Positions 1 to 8,196 are shown, counted from the first letter of the stretch. The stretch is 15,090 nucleotides of DNA from Rhodoblastus sp964425315 (GCA_964425315.1 CAYRNB010000076.1:1-15090); one strand, 5' to 3'. The notes: generated from the letters alone by a model not told the origin. Numbers and translations are program-made.

Positions 1-340
1 CTAGGAGGTCGGCCGCCGACAGAACTTCCTGGAAGCCGGTCTGATGCAGGCTCATCTTTTTCGCGCCGGTGAATTTCGGCACGTCGTCGCCCTGTACGAT
101 CTTCAGCGCGCCGGGCTTAAGGCCGTAATCGATGGCGTCGAAAACCAGGAGATAATCCGCCTCCTGCACGAATTGCACGAGATAGAGGCCCTGGGTGCCG
201 CCGTCGAGCAAAGTCACATTGTCGGGCGCGACATAGCGGGCGTGGAAGGTTTCGAGCGCGCGCACGCCGAAGCCTTCGTCGGCCCATAAGATATTGCCGA
301 TCCCCAAGACGAGGATTTTCTTCTTCGCCTGGCGCTCCAC
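1..340 (-). CDS. hupD: Hydrogenase maturation endopeptidase HupD (partial, C-terminus off the left edge)
   Basis: This is the nickel-dependent protease that removes the C-terminal extension of the hydrogenase large subunit after Ni insertion. It works in the cytoplasm before Tat export. The visible 113 residues open with a Rossmann-like ILVLGIGNILWADEGFGVR segment. The three Ni-sensing residues of the HyaD/HybD family are present as Glu22 (WADEGFG), Asp68 (VFDAIDYG) and His99 (MSLHQTG). Their spacing is the same as Glu16, Asp62 and His93 of E. coli HybD, each shifted by six. The start is GTG at 340-338, only two bases after the hupC stop. A GAGGAGG ribosome site lies inside the hupC tail (348-354) with a seven-base spacer, so the two genes are probably translationally coupled. 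The remaining roughly 70-90 residues lie outside the window. The substrate is presumably the HupL encoded two genes upstream. Confidence 0.95.
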   Translation of the reverse strand, partial: MERQAKKKILVLGIGNILWADEGFGVRALETFHARYVAPDNVTLLDGGTQGLYLVQFVQEADYLLVFDAIDYGLKPGALKIVQGDDVPKFTGAKKMSLHQTGFQEVLSAADLL

Positions 341-342
341 GG

Positions 343-1068
343 TCAGTCCTCCTCGTCGCGGAAGGAGCGCTCGCCGGAAATCATCGAGGAGACAATGCTC
401 TGGCGCGACATGATGTCCTCGCGCACCGCGGCATAGATGTGCATCATCGTGAAGACGACCAGGAACCACATGCCGAGATGGTGCAATGTGTGCACCTCCA
501 TGCTGTTGGGGACGAGCACGAAAACCCAGCCGAACAAAGCGTAAAACCAGGAGGCGTGGCCGGCGCCTTCCGAATAGAGCGCGAAGCCGGTGCAGATCAT
601 GAACAGGAGCCCGAGCGTGAACATGCCGAACATGAAGGTCTGCGCCAGCGGATTATGGCCGACATATTGCTTGGGCGACTTTTCGAGAAAGGCGTACCAG
701 CGGATTTCGTGCAGCACGCCCTTCCAGAAATCGCCGCGCCAGAAGGGGATGTAGAAAATCTGCTTCGCATGGGAGTTGCCGACGAAGGCCCAGTAGATGC
801 GCAGCAGCAAGCCGACGGCGAGAACCTGCCCGGCGCTGAAATGGATGAATCTGATATAGCCCATGCGGAAATGGGTGGCGGCTTCGCCGGTCAGGCTGTC
901 GGGCGGCGAGGCGATGAGATAGCCGGTGATGAATAGCGTCACGATGCAAAGCGCATTGACCCAGTGCCAGAGACGCACGGGCGCCTCATAGACATAGACC
1001 GTGCGGCGGGGAATGACCCTCTCGCCCTGCGCGTCCGAAATGTCGCCGACTTGCGTCAGTTCCGTCAT
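343..1068 (-). CDS. hupC: Ni/Fe-hydrogenase b-type cytochrome subunit HupC
   Basis: This is the integral membrane diheme cytochrome b (241 residues) that anchors HupSL to the periplasmic face and passes electrons from H2 to the quinone pool. Hydrophobic segments lie around residues 33-53, 74-96, 145-165 and 195-214, the four-helix layout of the HupC/HyaC family. Likely heme ligands are His35 (LWHW), His76 (FIHF), His196 (THH) and His210 (MMHIY). The 196/210 pair has the 14-residue spacing seen in the Wolinella hydrogenase cytochrome. The start is ATG at 1068, preceded by GGGAGG at an ordinary spacing. An in-frame extension to 1191 would run into hupL and adds an arginine-rich, unconserved stretch, so I reject it. 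The gene follows hupL after 82 bases that contain two strong hairpins and is followed by hupD after two bases. Confidence 0.95.
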   Translation of the reverse strand: MTELTQVGDISDAQGERVIPRRTVYVYEAPVRLWHWVNALCIVTLFITGYLIASPPDSLTGEAATHFRMGYIRFIHFSAGQVLAVGLLLRIYWAFVGNSHAKQIFYIPFWRGDFWKGVLHEIRWYAFLEKSPKQYVGHNPLAQTFMFGMFTLGLLFMICTGFALYSEGAGHASWFYALFGWVFVLVPNSMEVHTLHHLGMWFLVVFTMMHIYAAVREDIMSRQSIVSSMISGERSFRDEED

Positions 1069-1150
1069 GTCTGCCTCCCGGAATTTTGTCGATCTCTCCC
1101 GCATCGGGAGCAGGCGGGGAAAGCCGCGCCTTCCCCGCCAGAGGCGTTTT
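1069..1150 (-). promoter_or_regulatory. hupL-hupC intercistronic region with two tandem hairpins
   Basis: Two perfect inverted repeats sit between hupL and hupC. The first, in transcription order, has 9-base arms GGCGGGGAA/TTCCCCGCC at 1131-1139 and 1113-1121 around a 9-base loop. The second has 6-base arms CTCCCG/CGGGAG at 1105-1110 and 1096-1101 around a 3-base loop. Neither is followed by a run of U, so a simple intrinsic terminator is unlikely. A processing or 3'-stabilising role for the hupSL part of the transcript is more plausible. The hupC ribosome site contains the same CGGGAG hexamer (1075-1080), so the CTCCCG arm could also pair with it and mask translation. The repeats are seen directly; the function is inferred. 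Confidence 0.55.
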
Positions 1151-2941
<1,791 letters not shown>

Positions 2942-2990
2942 GGCTCATGTTTCCTCAATTTGATTCTTGGATTCTGGCGCGACTTGTCCG

Positions 2991-4085
2991 TCAGTCGCCT
3001 TTGGGCGGGTTCTTGTCGTCGTGCTTTACACGCGCACGCCCCACGGCGGTCACGGCGGCGTGGGCCGCTATGCCGACGCCGACGATTCCGGCCGCCGTCA
3101 TGCCGATCTTGTCGGCGTTGGCTTCGACGCCGAACTGATTGATCTTGGCGAGACGGCTGTAGAAGGGCCCGTTGTCCCAATAGGCGTCCTCGGCGCAGCC
3201 GATGCAGCCGTGGCCCGATTGGATGGGGAAGGAGACGCCGTTGTTCCAGCGCACGGTGGAGCAGGCGTTATAGGTCGTCGGCCCCTTGCAGCCCATTTTA
3301 TAAAGGCAATAGCCCATGCGGGCGTTCTGGTCGTCCCAATGTTCGATGAACTCGCCGGCGTCGAAATGCGGCCGCCGATAGCATTTGTCGTGGATGCGCT
3401 GCGAATAGAACATGAGCGGACGGCCCTGCCGGTCGAGTTCGGGCAGGCGGCCGAAAGCGACGATATAGGTGACGACGCCGGTCATGACTTCGGCGATCGG
3501 CGGGCAGCCGGGGACCTTAATGATCGGCTTGCCGAAAATGACCTTGTCGATCGGCGTCGCCTGGGTCGGATTGGGCTTGGCCGCCTGGACGCAGCCCCAG
3601 GAGGCGCAGGCGCCCCAGGCGATGACGGCCATGGCGTCCTCCGCCATCCATTTGAGCTTGTCGACGAAGGGTTTTCCCGCATTGATGCAATACATGCCGC
3701 CTTCGTTGAGCGGCGGATTGCCTTCGACGGCGAGAATATATTGGCCCTTATATTTCTTCTTGGTCTCGTCGAGGATGGCTTCGGCCTGATGGCCCGCGGC
3801 GGCCATCAGCGTGTCGTCATAGTCGAGCGAAATCATCGACAGGACAACGTCCTTCACCAGGGGATGGGCGGAGCGGATGAAGCTTTCTGAACAGCAGGTG
3901 CATTCGAGCCCGTGCATCCAGATGACGGGCAGGCGCGGCTTGGTTTCGAGCGCCTCGGCGATATTGGCGGCGCCGGTCGCGCCCAGGCCCATGCTGGCGG
4001 CGGTGAGACTGCAGAATTTGGTGAAGCTGCGCCGGGTGATCCCCTGCCGGCGTATCACATCGTAAAATGTTTCCGTGGCTGACAT
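2991..4085 (-). CDS. hupS: Uptake [NiFe]-hydrogenase small subunit HupS, oxygen-tolerant type
   Basis: This is the iron-sulfur electron-transfer subunit (364 residues), exported by Tat together with folded HupL. The N-terminus carries a twin-arginine motif, TRRSFTKF (18-25), and a hydrophobic stretch. The proximal cluster has six cysteines, Cys62, 64, 65, 160, 165 and 194. These match E. coli Hya Cys17, 19, 20, 115, 120 and 149 at a constant offset of 45. The two extra cysteines (64 and 165) define the [4Fe-3S] cluster of oxygen-tolerant membrane-bound hydrogenases. The distal cluster is His232/Cys235/Cys260/Cys266 (the histidine is that of IHDKC), and the medial 3Fe-4S cluster is Cys275/294/297. 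A C-terminal hydrophobic helix at about 329-350 anchors the protein near HupC. The start at 4085 follows GGGAG with an eight-base spacer. It is the first gene of the operon. Confidence 0.98.
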   Translation of the reverse strand: MSATETFYDVIRRQGITRRSFTKFCSLTAASMGLGATGAANIAEALETKPRLPVIWMHGLECTCCSESFIRSAHPLVKDVVLSMISLDYDDTLMAAAGHQAEAILDETKKKYKGQYILAVEGNPPLNEGGMYCINAGKPFVDKLKWMAEDAMAVIAWGACASWGCVQAAKPNPTQATPIDKVIFGKPIIKVPGCPPIAEVMTGVVTYIVAFGRLPELDRQGRPLMFYSQRIHDKCYRRPHFDAGEFIEHWDDQNARMGYCLYKMGCKGPTTYNACSTVRWNNGVSFPIQSGHGCIGCAEDAYWDNGPFYSRLAKINQFGVEANADKIGMTAAGIVGVGIAAHAAVTAVGRARVKHDDKNPPKGD

Positions 4086-4154
4086 GAAGCGTCTCCCTGC
4101 CGTCTCCTCGTTTCCGCTGTCTGGCTTGCACGCCGGCGCGGTTGGAGCATGGGC

Positions 4155-4170
4155 AGCAAGATGCGGGCCA
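4155..4170 (-). promoter_or_regulatory. Sigma-54 (-24/-12) promoter of the hup operon
   Basis: Read on the minus strand the sequence is TGGCCCGCATCTTGCT. It differs from the sigma-54 consensus TGGCACG-N4-TTGCW at a single base. The invariant GG and GC dinucleotides are separated by the required 10 bases. The predicted transcription start is near 4144, which gives a hupS leader of about 59 bases. Uptake hydrogenase operons of rhizobia and purple bacteria are known to be driven by sigma-54 with a HoxA/HupR or NifA activator, which fits. The activator is not encoded in this window. The match is seen directly; activity is inferred. Confidence 0.7.
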
Positions 4171-4194
4171 TTCGCGTTTAGAAATGAAACAAAT

Positions 4195-4215
4195 TGAATA
4201 ACTATTGATTATTCA
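4195..4215. promoter_or_regulatory. Perfect inverted repeat, candidate operator
   Basis: Arms TGAATAA (4195-4201) and TTATTCA (4209-4215) are perfect reverse complements separated by seven bases (CTATTGA). The dyad is centred about 61 bases upstream of the predicted sigma-54 start of hupS. That is closer than most enhancer-binding activator sites. The minus strand also carries AATCAA within the same block, which partly resembles an IHF site. It could serve the hydrogenase operon, the carbonic anhydrase gene, or both. The binding protein is unknown. Confidence 0.4.
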
Positions 4216-4397
4216 GGTGGTTATATGGTCACCCTGCCGTGTTTCGCCTCACGGGCGCTGGAAAGAGGCTTGGCGCCTGGGCGGCGGCTTTCTTGCCACC
4301 GCGATCGGCGTCATTCGCGCGGCGGCGCGAAGGCATTAAGGTGCGAGCGCGGTGAGCTTACCCGCCGATCGATCCATGGGGATGGGAGGACGCAATC

Positions 4398-5120
4398 ATG
4401 TGCCTAGCTTGTGAGGCGAGAAATGCGCGCGCGAAAATTGGGCGGCGAAACGTTTTCAAGCTCGCGGCCGGAGCGGCCCTGGGGTTGACCATGGCGCCAC
4501 GCGCCTTCGCCGCGCCGCCGAAGCCGGAAAACGTCCTCTCCCCCGACGCCGCCCTGCACCGGCTGAAGCAGGGCAACGACCGTTATGTCGAGGGCGTGGC
4601 CCGGCGGCACGATTTCCGCCATGAACGCGAGCCGCTGACTAGAGGGCAAAATCCGTTCGCCGCCATTCTAAGCTGCGCCGATTCCCGCATCGCGCCGGAA
4701 TATTGCTTTGACGCGGGGCGCGGCGACCTGTTCGTTTGCCGCGTCGCCGGCAATTTCGCCAGCGACGAGATGATCGCCAGTCTCGAATACGCCGTCCACG
4801 CGCTCAACACGCCGCTCATCATGGTGCTCGGACACGACGCCTGCGGCGCGGTCGCCGCCACGATCAAAGCGGTCGAGGACCGCGCCATGCCGCCGGGACA
4901 TCTGCCGTCGCTCGTCGCCGCCATCCGCCCGGCGGTCGAGGCGGTGGAGGGCGAGAAGGGCGACAAGCTGGCCAATGCGATCCGCAAAAATGTCGCGCTC
5001 AACGTCGAAAAACTGAAAACTGCGCCGCCCATCCTGAAGGCGGCGGCGGAGAGCAGGAAAATCCGGGTCGTCGGCGGCATTTACGAGCTCAAAACCGGGC
5101 GCGTCGAACTTCTGGCGTGA
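4398..5120 (+). CDS. Tat-exported beta-class carbonic anhydrase
   Basis: This zinc enzyme (240 residues) interconverts CO2 and bicarbonate, here probably in the periplasm. The beta-class zinc ligands are Cys93 (SCADSR), His146 and Cys149 (GHDACGAV), with the catalytic Asp95/Arg97 pair between them. The N-terminus looks like a Tat signal: GRRNVFK with Arg16/Arg17, a hydrophobic stretch 19-33 and an Ala-Phe-Ala site ending near residue 38. In front of the twin arginines lies MCLAC, a CxxC pair that would be removed with the signal. The ATG at 4398 is preceded by GGGAGG at a good distance. The gene is divergent from the hydrogenase operon and convergent with the amidotransferase gene 11 bases downstream. 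A supply or trapping role for inorganic carbon during H2-driven growth is possible, but only the gene order suggests it. Confidence 0.92.
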   Translation: MCLACEARNARAKIGRRNVFKLAAGAALGLTMAPRAFAAPPKPENVLSPDAALHRLKQGNDRYVEGVARRHDFRHEREPLTRGQNPFAAILSCADSRIAPEYCFDAGRGDLFVCRVAGNFASDEMIASLEYAVHALNTPLIMVLGHDACGAVAATIKAVEDRAMPPGHLPSLVAAIRPAVEAVEGEKGDKLANAIRKNVALNVEKLKTAPPILKAAAESRKIRVVGGIYELKTGRVELLA

Positions 5121-5131
5121 GGCCCGGTTTT

Positions 5132-5932
5132 TCACCTCTTCGGTGGGCCCGGCAAAACCTCGCCGTCTCTGACGACGGCGATTTCGCCTTCGGCGAAGGG
5201 AGTCCAGCTTTCCTCGCTCAGCGGCGTGCTGGCGACCAAAACCAGGTCCTGGGCTTCGGCGGCGCTTGGCGTGTGGGCGTCGGGATCGCCGGAGCAGCGG
5301 CGGCACAGGCGCCAGAGTCCGGGAGGCGAAATCGTCCCGTCGTCCTGTATCCGCCTGTGCCCATGGGCGAAAAGCGCGTCGCCGTCGGCGTAAAGGAAAT
5401 TGGCCGGCCCCAGTTCCCGCATGTCCTGGGCGAACTGCGCAATGACGGCGAGCCGCGCTTCGAGCGGCGGCGGAACCGAGGCGCCGGCCCACAGGGGCGC
5501 AAGCCGCTCCAGCAGGATGCAAAAGGCGGTTTCGGAATCGGTGTCGCCCATGGGCCGGTAGCGCCGCCATTCGCCGACGCGGCGCGTCTCGATGTCGTCG
5601 AGCCGGCCGTTATGGGCGAAGACATGGGCGCGGCCGCCAAGCTCGCGCGAAAAGGGCTGGGTGTTGGCGAGGCTCACCGCGCCTTGGGTCGCGCGCCTTA
5701 TGTGCGAGAGGATCAGATGGCTCGCGACGCGCCTTTGCTCGATGAAATGCAGCCATTGGCTGTCGGCGGCGGGTTCGGGCTCCTTGTAGAGCCGGACGTC
5801 GCGCCCGTCGAAAAAGGCGAGCCCCCAGCCGTCGATGGACACGCCGCCGAATCCGCCATGGCTGGCGAAAGTTTTTAAGGACAGAGTCGCCCGGGTCGGG
5901 AGGCGGCTCGAAAGACAGAACAGTTCGCACAT
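5132..5932 (-). CDS. Class II glutamine amidotransferase (YafJ-like)
   Basis: This 266-residue protein has an N-terminal nucleophile (Ntn) amidotransferase fold, hydrolysing glutamine to glutamate and ammonia. The sequence begins MCELFCLSS, so Cys2 becomes the N-terminal nucleophile after removal of Met1. Typical conserved blocks follow: a GWGLAFF segment near residue 36, SHIRRATQG near 76, an FAHNGRLDD segment near 108 and GDTDSETAF near 128. It is a stand-alone glutaminase domain with no synthase or transferase domain attached, like E. coli YafJ, whose acceptor is not settled. The start is ATG at 5932 with no strong ribosome site; only ACCGGC lies just upstream. A palindrome AATTCGAATT sits 13 bases before the start. 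The gene lies 70 bases after the hdeD-like gene in the same direction and may be cotranscribed with it. Confidence 0.88.
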   Translation of the reverse strand: MCELFCLSSRLPTRATLSLKTFASHGGFGGVSIDGWGLAFFDGRDVRLYKEPEPAADSQWLHFIEQRRVASHLILSHIRRATQGAVSLANTQPFSRELGGRAHVFAHNGRLDDIETRRVGEWRRYRPMGDTDSETAFCILLERLAPLWAGASVPPPLEARLAVIAQFAQDMRELGPANFLYADGDALFAHGHRRIQDDGTISPPGLWRLCRRCSGDPDAHTPSAAEAQDLVLVASTPLSEESWTPFAEGEIAVVRDGEVLPGPPKR

Positions 5933-5944
5933 GCCGGTAATGGG

Positions 5945-5954
5945 AATTCGAATT
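5945..5954. promoter_or_regulatory. AATTCGAATT palindrome upstream of the amidotransferase gene
   Basis: This perfect 10-base palindrome lies in the 70-base gap between the hdeD-like gene and the amidotransferase gene. It shares the 8-base core ATTCGAAT with another palindrome at 13758-13767. AT-rich palindromes of this kind are uncommon in such GC-rich DNA and could be operators, but no regulator is identified. Confidence 0.25.
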
Positions 5955-6002
5955 GGCGGCGGGCGTTCGCCGGAGCAAGTCTTGATTTAGGCTCTCGTCC
6001 TT

Positions 6003-6587
6003 TTATTGCGCCGTCCTGCGCGCGTCGATCGCCAAAGCGACCAGGGCCGCGCCGCCAAATAGCATGTCGATGCCGACCAGCAGGCCAAGCGCCCAGGCGA
6101 AAGCGCCGGGCAGGCCGGCAATGATGATGCCGGCGAGGATCAGGTCGATGACGCCATTGACCAGGACCCACTCCCATTTGCCGGTCAGTTCACGCCGATG
6201 GGCGATGGCGATAAAAATCGTGACGGCGCCGTCGACGATGAAAAAGGCGATCAGCACATAGGTCAGCGTCAGCAGGCCTTTCAGAGGGTGCCAAAGCAGG
6301 ACCGCTCCCGCGGCGATGGCAAGCAGAGCCGAGAAAAGGGACCAGCCGAATCCGGGCGCGCCTTTCTCGCGAAAGGTGAAATAGAGGCCGGACAGCCCCG
6401 CCGCGAGAAACAGCCAGCCGAGGAAGATGGTGGCGGCAAGGCCCGCGAGAACAGGAACGGCGATCGCCGCGATTCCGAGAATGCACAGGACGATTCCCTC
6501 GGCGAGGAACAGGCCCGAATGCTGGCGAATCGCGCGGGAAAAACCAGTTGAAGCCCCGGCGTCGGCGGGCGACTGCTGATTGGTCAT
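6003..6587 (-). CDS. HdeD/DUF308 family integral membrane protein
   Basis: This is a small polytopic inner-membrane protein of 194 residues. After a polar N-terminus (1-22) it shows about six hydrophobic segments, at roughly 25-48, 51-70, 80-98, 105-126, 140-157 and 160-185. The pattern, and motifs such as LAEGIVLCILGIAAI and the matching repeat further on, fit the HdeD/DUF308 family. In E. coli, HdeD is linked to acid resistance at high cell density; for most members the molecular role is unknown. The ATG at 6587 has GGAGAG just upstream. It lies 60 bases after the PhaC-like gene on the same strand. That gap holds a small hairpin, GATTGC/GCAATC with a 3-base loop at 6619-6633, and no U run. 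Confidence 0.88.
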   Translation of the reverse strand: MTNQQSPADAGASTGFSRAIRQHSGLFLAEGIVLCILGIAAIAVPVLAGLAATIFLGWLFLAAGLSGLYFTFREKGAPGFGWSLFSALLAIAAGAVLLWHPLKGLLTLTYVLIAFFIVDGAVTIFIAIAHRRELTGKWEWVLVNGVIDLILAGIIIAGLPGAFAWALGLLVGIDMLFGGAALVALAIDARRTAQ

Positions 6588-6647
6588 GGCTCTCTCCTTC
6601 TTCCTTCGGTTGCAGGCGGATTGCGGAGCAATCGAGCCGAAGCCGCC

Positions 6648-7763
6648 TCATTGCGCCGCGACCCACCGGGCGATGTCCGGCCAATGGTCCCGCAGCGTTC
6701 TCGCGCCCATGAACAGGCCGATATGGCCGCCGGGCACGGTCTTTTGCACGATGCCCGCCTTCGGGGTTCCGATCAGCTTGGCGGCGTCGAGCACTTGTTC
6801 GGGCGTGGTGATGTCGTCGGCCGCGCCGGCGAGCAGATAGGCCGGGCAGGTAATCGCGCGCAGATCGAGTTTTTTGCCGAGCGCCACGAACTCGCCCCTG
6901 GCGAGGCGATTGTCCTTGAACAATTGGCCGATGGCCTGCAGATACCAGCGCCCGGGCAGGTCGATGGGATTTTCGTACCAGCTTTCGAAAACCTCCTCCT
7001 TCTTTACATAAACGGGGTCGTCGATGTGTTCGAAGAGGTCGATCTGGTCCTGGATGTAATGCTGCTCCGGATGCATGTTCTTCCATCCCTGCAGCATGAA
7101 TTCGCCCTTCATCAGCCCGCCGCCGAGCGTCACCAGCTCCTCGTAGAAGGAAAGCGGCGCGTCATCGACCATGCGCTTGATCGGCCCGTCGCCGGCCTGG
7201 GTGTCGATGGGCGAGCCGGCAAGCACCAGCGAATTGACCTTGGCGGGAAAGCGCGCCGCAACCATGGCCGAAATCCAGCCGCCCTGGCAAAGCCCGACAA
7301 GATTGACGCGTCCGCCGCATTCCTCGACGGCGACCAGCAATTCCTCGATGTAATTGTCGATATCGAAATCCTTCATGTCGGGCGCAGCCGATTTCCAGTC
7401 GGTGAGAAAGACCGAGCCGACGCCGTTTCCCATCAGCGTCTCGACCAGGCTCTGGCCCTTGTGAAAATCGGCGATCATGGCGGTGTGGCCGGCATAGGGC
7501 GCGACGACGAGGGCGGGAAGGCCGCCCGGCGCGCCATATTCGCGCAAGACCATGGTGCGCAGGTCGAGACGGACGCGGTTCGCCGTCGCCAGACGCGGCC
7601 GCAGTTCCGCTCGAATCTTGGCTTCCTCGCTCAGGAATTTCAGGTTTTTGGCGTAGAGCTCGGTTCCTTCCTCGATCAGGTCGGCGGCCAGCTCCATCGG
7701 CCAGAAGGCGGGAACGCTCGAAGGCGCGCGGCGCGAAGAGCGGGGGGAAGCGTTTTTCGTCAT
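6648..7763 (-). CDS. PhaC-like alpha/beta hydrolase with cysteine nucleophile
   Basis: This 371-residue alpha/beta hydrolase most resembles polyhydroxyalkanoate synthases, especially the short class III-like branch. The nucleophile elbow is GLCQGG with Cys159, matching the PHA synthase GxCxG box instead of the usual GxSxG. The other triad members are probably Asp316 (AGAADDIT) and His347 (PGGHIGL). A TDWKSA segment near 121 and VVAPYAGH near 86 also match that family. At about 370 residues it is far shorter than class I synthases (about 560-600), so it could be a class III-like synthase, a depolymerase or another acyltransferase. I cannot decide which. No PhaE, phasin or PhaAB gene is visible. 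The ATG at 7763 follows AAAGGAG with a good spacer. It leads a three-gene minus-strand run with the HdeD-like and amidotransferase genes. Confidence 0.8.
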   Translation of the reverse strand: MTKNASPRSSRRAPSSVPAFWPMELAADLIEEGTELYAKNLKFLSEEAKIRAELRPRLATANRVRLDLRTMVLREYGAPGGLPALVVAPYAGHTAMIADFHKGQSLVETLMGNGVGSVFLTDWKSAAPDMKDFDIDNYIEELLVAVEECGGRVNLVGLCQGGWISAMVAARFPAKVNSLVLAGSPIDTQAGDGPIKRMVDDAPLSFYEELVTLGGGLMKGEFMLQGWKNMHPEQHYIQDQIDLFEHIDDPVYVKKEEVFESWYENPIDLPGRWYLQAIGQLFKDNRLARGEFVALGKKLDLRAITCPAYLLAGAADDITTPEQVLDAAKLIGTPKAGIVQKTVPGGHIGLFMGARTLRDHWPDIARWVAAQ

Positions 7764-7844
7764 TCAGCGGCTCCTTTTGCCGGAAATGGATTAAACAGCC
7801 CCCCGATTCTCATCATATGGTATGGGCGCCAATGATTCATGTCG

Positions 7845-7873
7845 TTGATATTTATCTAGGCGACGGCTATCCG
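7845..7873 (+). promoter_or_regulatory. Candidate sigma-70-type promoter for the 97-residue orphan
   Basis: TTGATA (7845-7850) and TATCCG (7868-7873) are separated by exactly 17 bases. The -35 matches the consensus at five of six positions and the -10 at three of six. The predicted start is near 7880, about 23 bases before the ATG. The 139-base divergent gap (7764-7902) holds nothing else I can name. Confidence 0.3.
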
Positions 7874-7902
7874 AGGGAGCCCAATCGATAGAGGGAACGG
7901 CT

Positions 7903-8196
7903 ATGGCGAGCGAAAAGGAAGAACTCAAACAGAAACTCGACCAATTGGGCGAGCGCCTGAAAAAGCGGACCCGCGAATTCCAGGAAACCGGACGGTTTTC
8001 GAACCTTCATCGCGACTTTCTGGAGGAAATTCAGAAGGGCAGTGACGATTTGCGCGGCAAAGTCGAGGCTGCCGGGCGCTCCAATGACGCCTGGGCTTAC
8101 ACGAAAGCGGAACTCTGGCGCGATTACGGAGCGCTGGTAAGCAACATTCTCGAACTCGACGAGCGCATCGACGCGGAACACAAGCGCAAATCCTGA
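7903..8196 (+). CDS. Small charged helical protein of unknown function
   Basis: I do not recognise this 97-residue protein. It is rich in Lys, Glu, Arg and Asp, has no cysteine, no proline, no signal peptide and no hydrophobic segment. The first 30 residues (EELKQKLDQLGERLKKR) have leucines at heptad-like spacing and look like a coiled coil. A second helical stretch near the end (ILELDERIDAEHKRK) looks similar. Its conserved-looking middle contains a DAWAYTKAELWRDYG segment. The ATG at 7903 has a GAGGGAA ribosome site, and codon use matches the neighbours, so it is probably a real gene. It is divergent from the PhaC-like gene and convergent with the beta-glucosidase gene, the stops being seven bases apart. 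A phasin-like role beside a PhaC-like gene is conceivable but not supported by any motif. Confidence 0.75.
   Translation: MASEKEELKQKLDQLGERLKKRTREFQETGRFSNLHRDFLEEIQKGSDDLRGKVEAAGRSNDAWAYTKAELWRDYGALVSNILELDERIDAEHKRKS

Larger units (their letters stand above)
4086..4397. promoter_or_regulatory. Divergent regulatory region between hupS and the carbonic anhydrase gene
   Basis: These 312 bases separate the divergent hupS and carbonic anhydrase genes. The middle (about 4176-4228) is markedly AT-rich against a GC-rich background. It lies next to a sigma-54 promoter match that faces hupS (4155-4170) and contains a perfect inverted repeat (4195-4215). The half nearer the carbonic anhydrase gene (4229-4397) is GC-rich. 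In it I see only the GGGAGG ribosome site just before the ATG at 4398, and no convincing sigma-70 promoter. A short open frame beginning at 4225 has no ribosome site and no recognisable features, and I do not call it a gene. Confidence 0.6.

Noticed and set aside
2967..3890. A 307-residue plus-strand frame across hupS
   Set aside because: Antisense shadow of hupS; no family features and no ribosome site.
4225..4407. A 60-residue frame in the hupS/carbonic anhydrase gap
   Set aside because: No ribosome site, no recognisable family and overlap with the carbonic anhydrase start.
5113..5156. A possible bidirectional terminator between the carbonic anhydrase and amidotransferase genes
   Set aside because: The stem CACC/GGTG is only four pairs, and the T run lies on the wrong side for termination in either direction.
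4736..5878. A 380-residue plus-strand frame across the carbonic anhydrase end and the amidotransferase gene
   Set aside because: It overlaps two well-supported genes in the wrong frame or strand, and its composition is Arg/Gly-rich noise.
6619..6633. Hairpin GATTGC/GCAATC between the PhaC-like and HdeD-like genes
   Set aside because: The stem is perfect but short and has no T run, so it is noted under the HdeD-like gene rather than called as a terminator.
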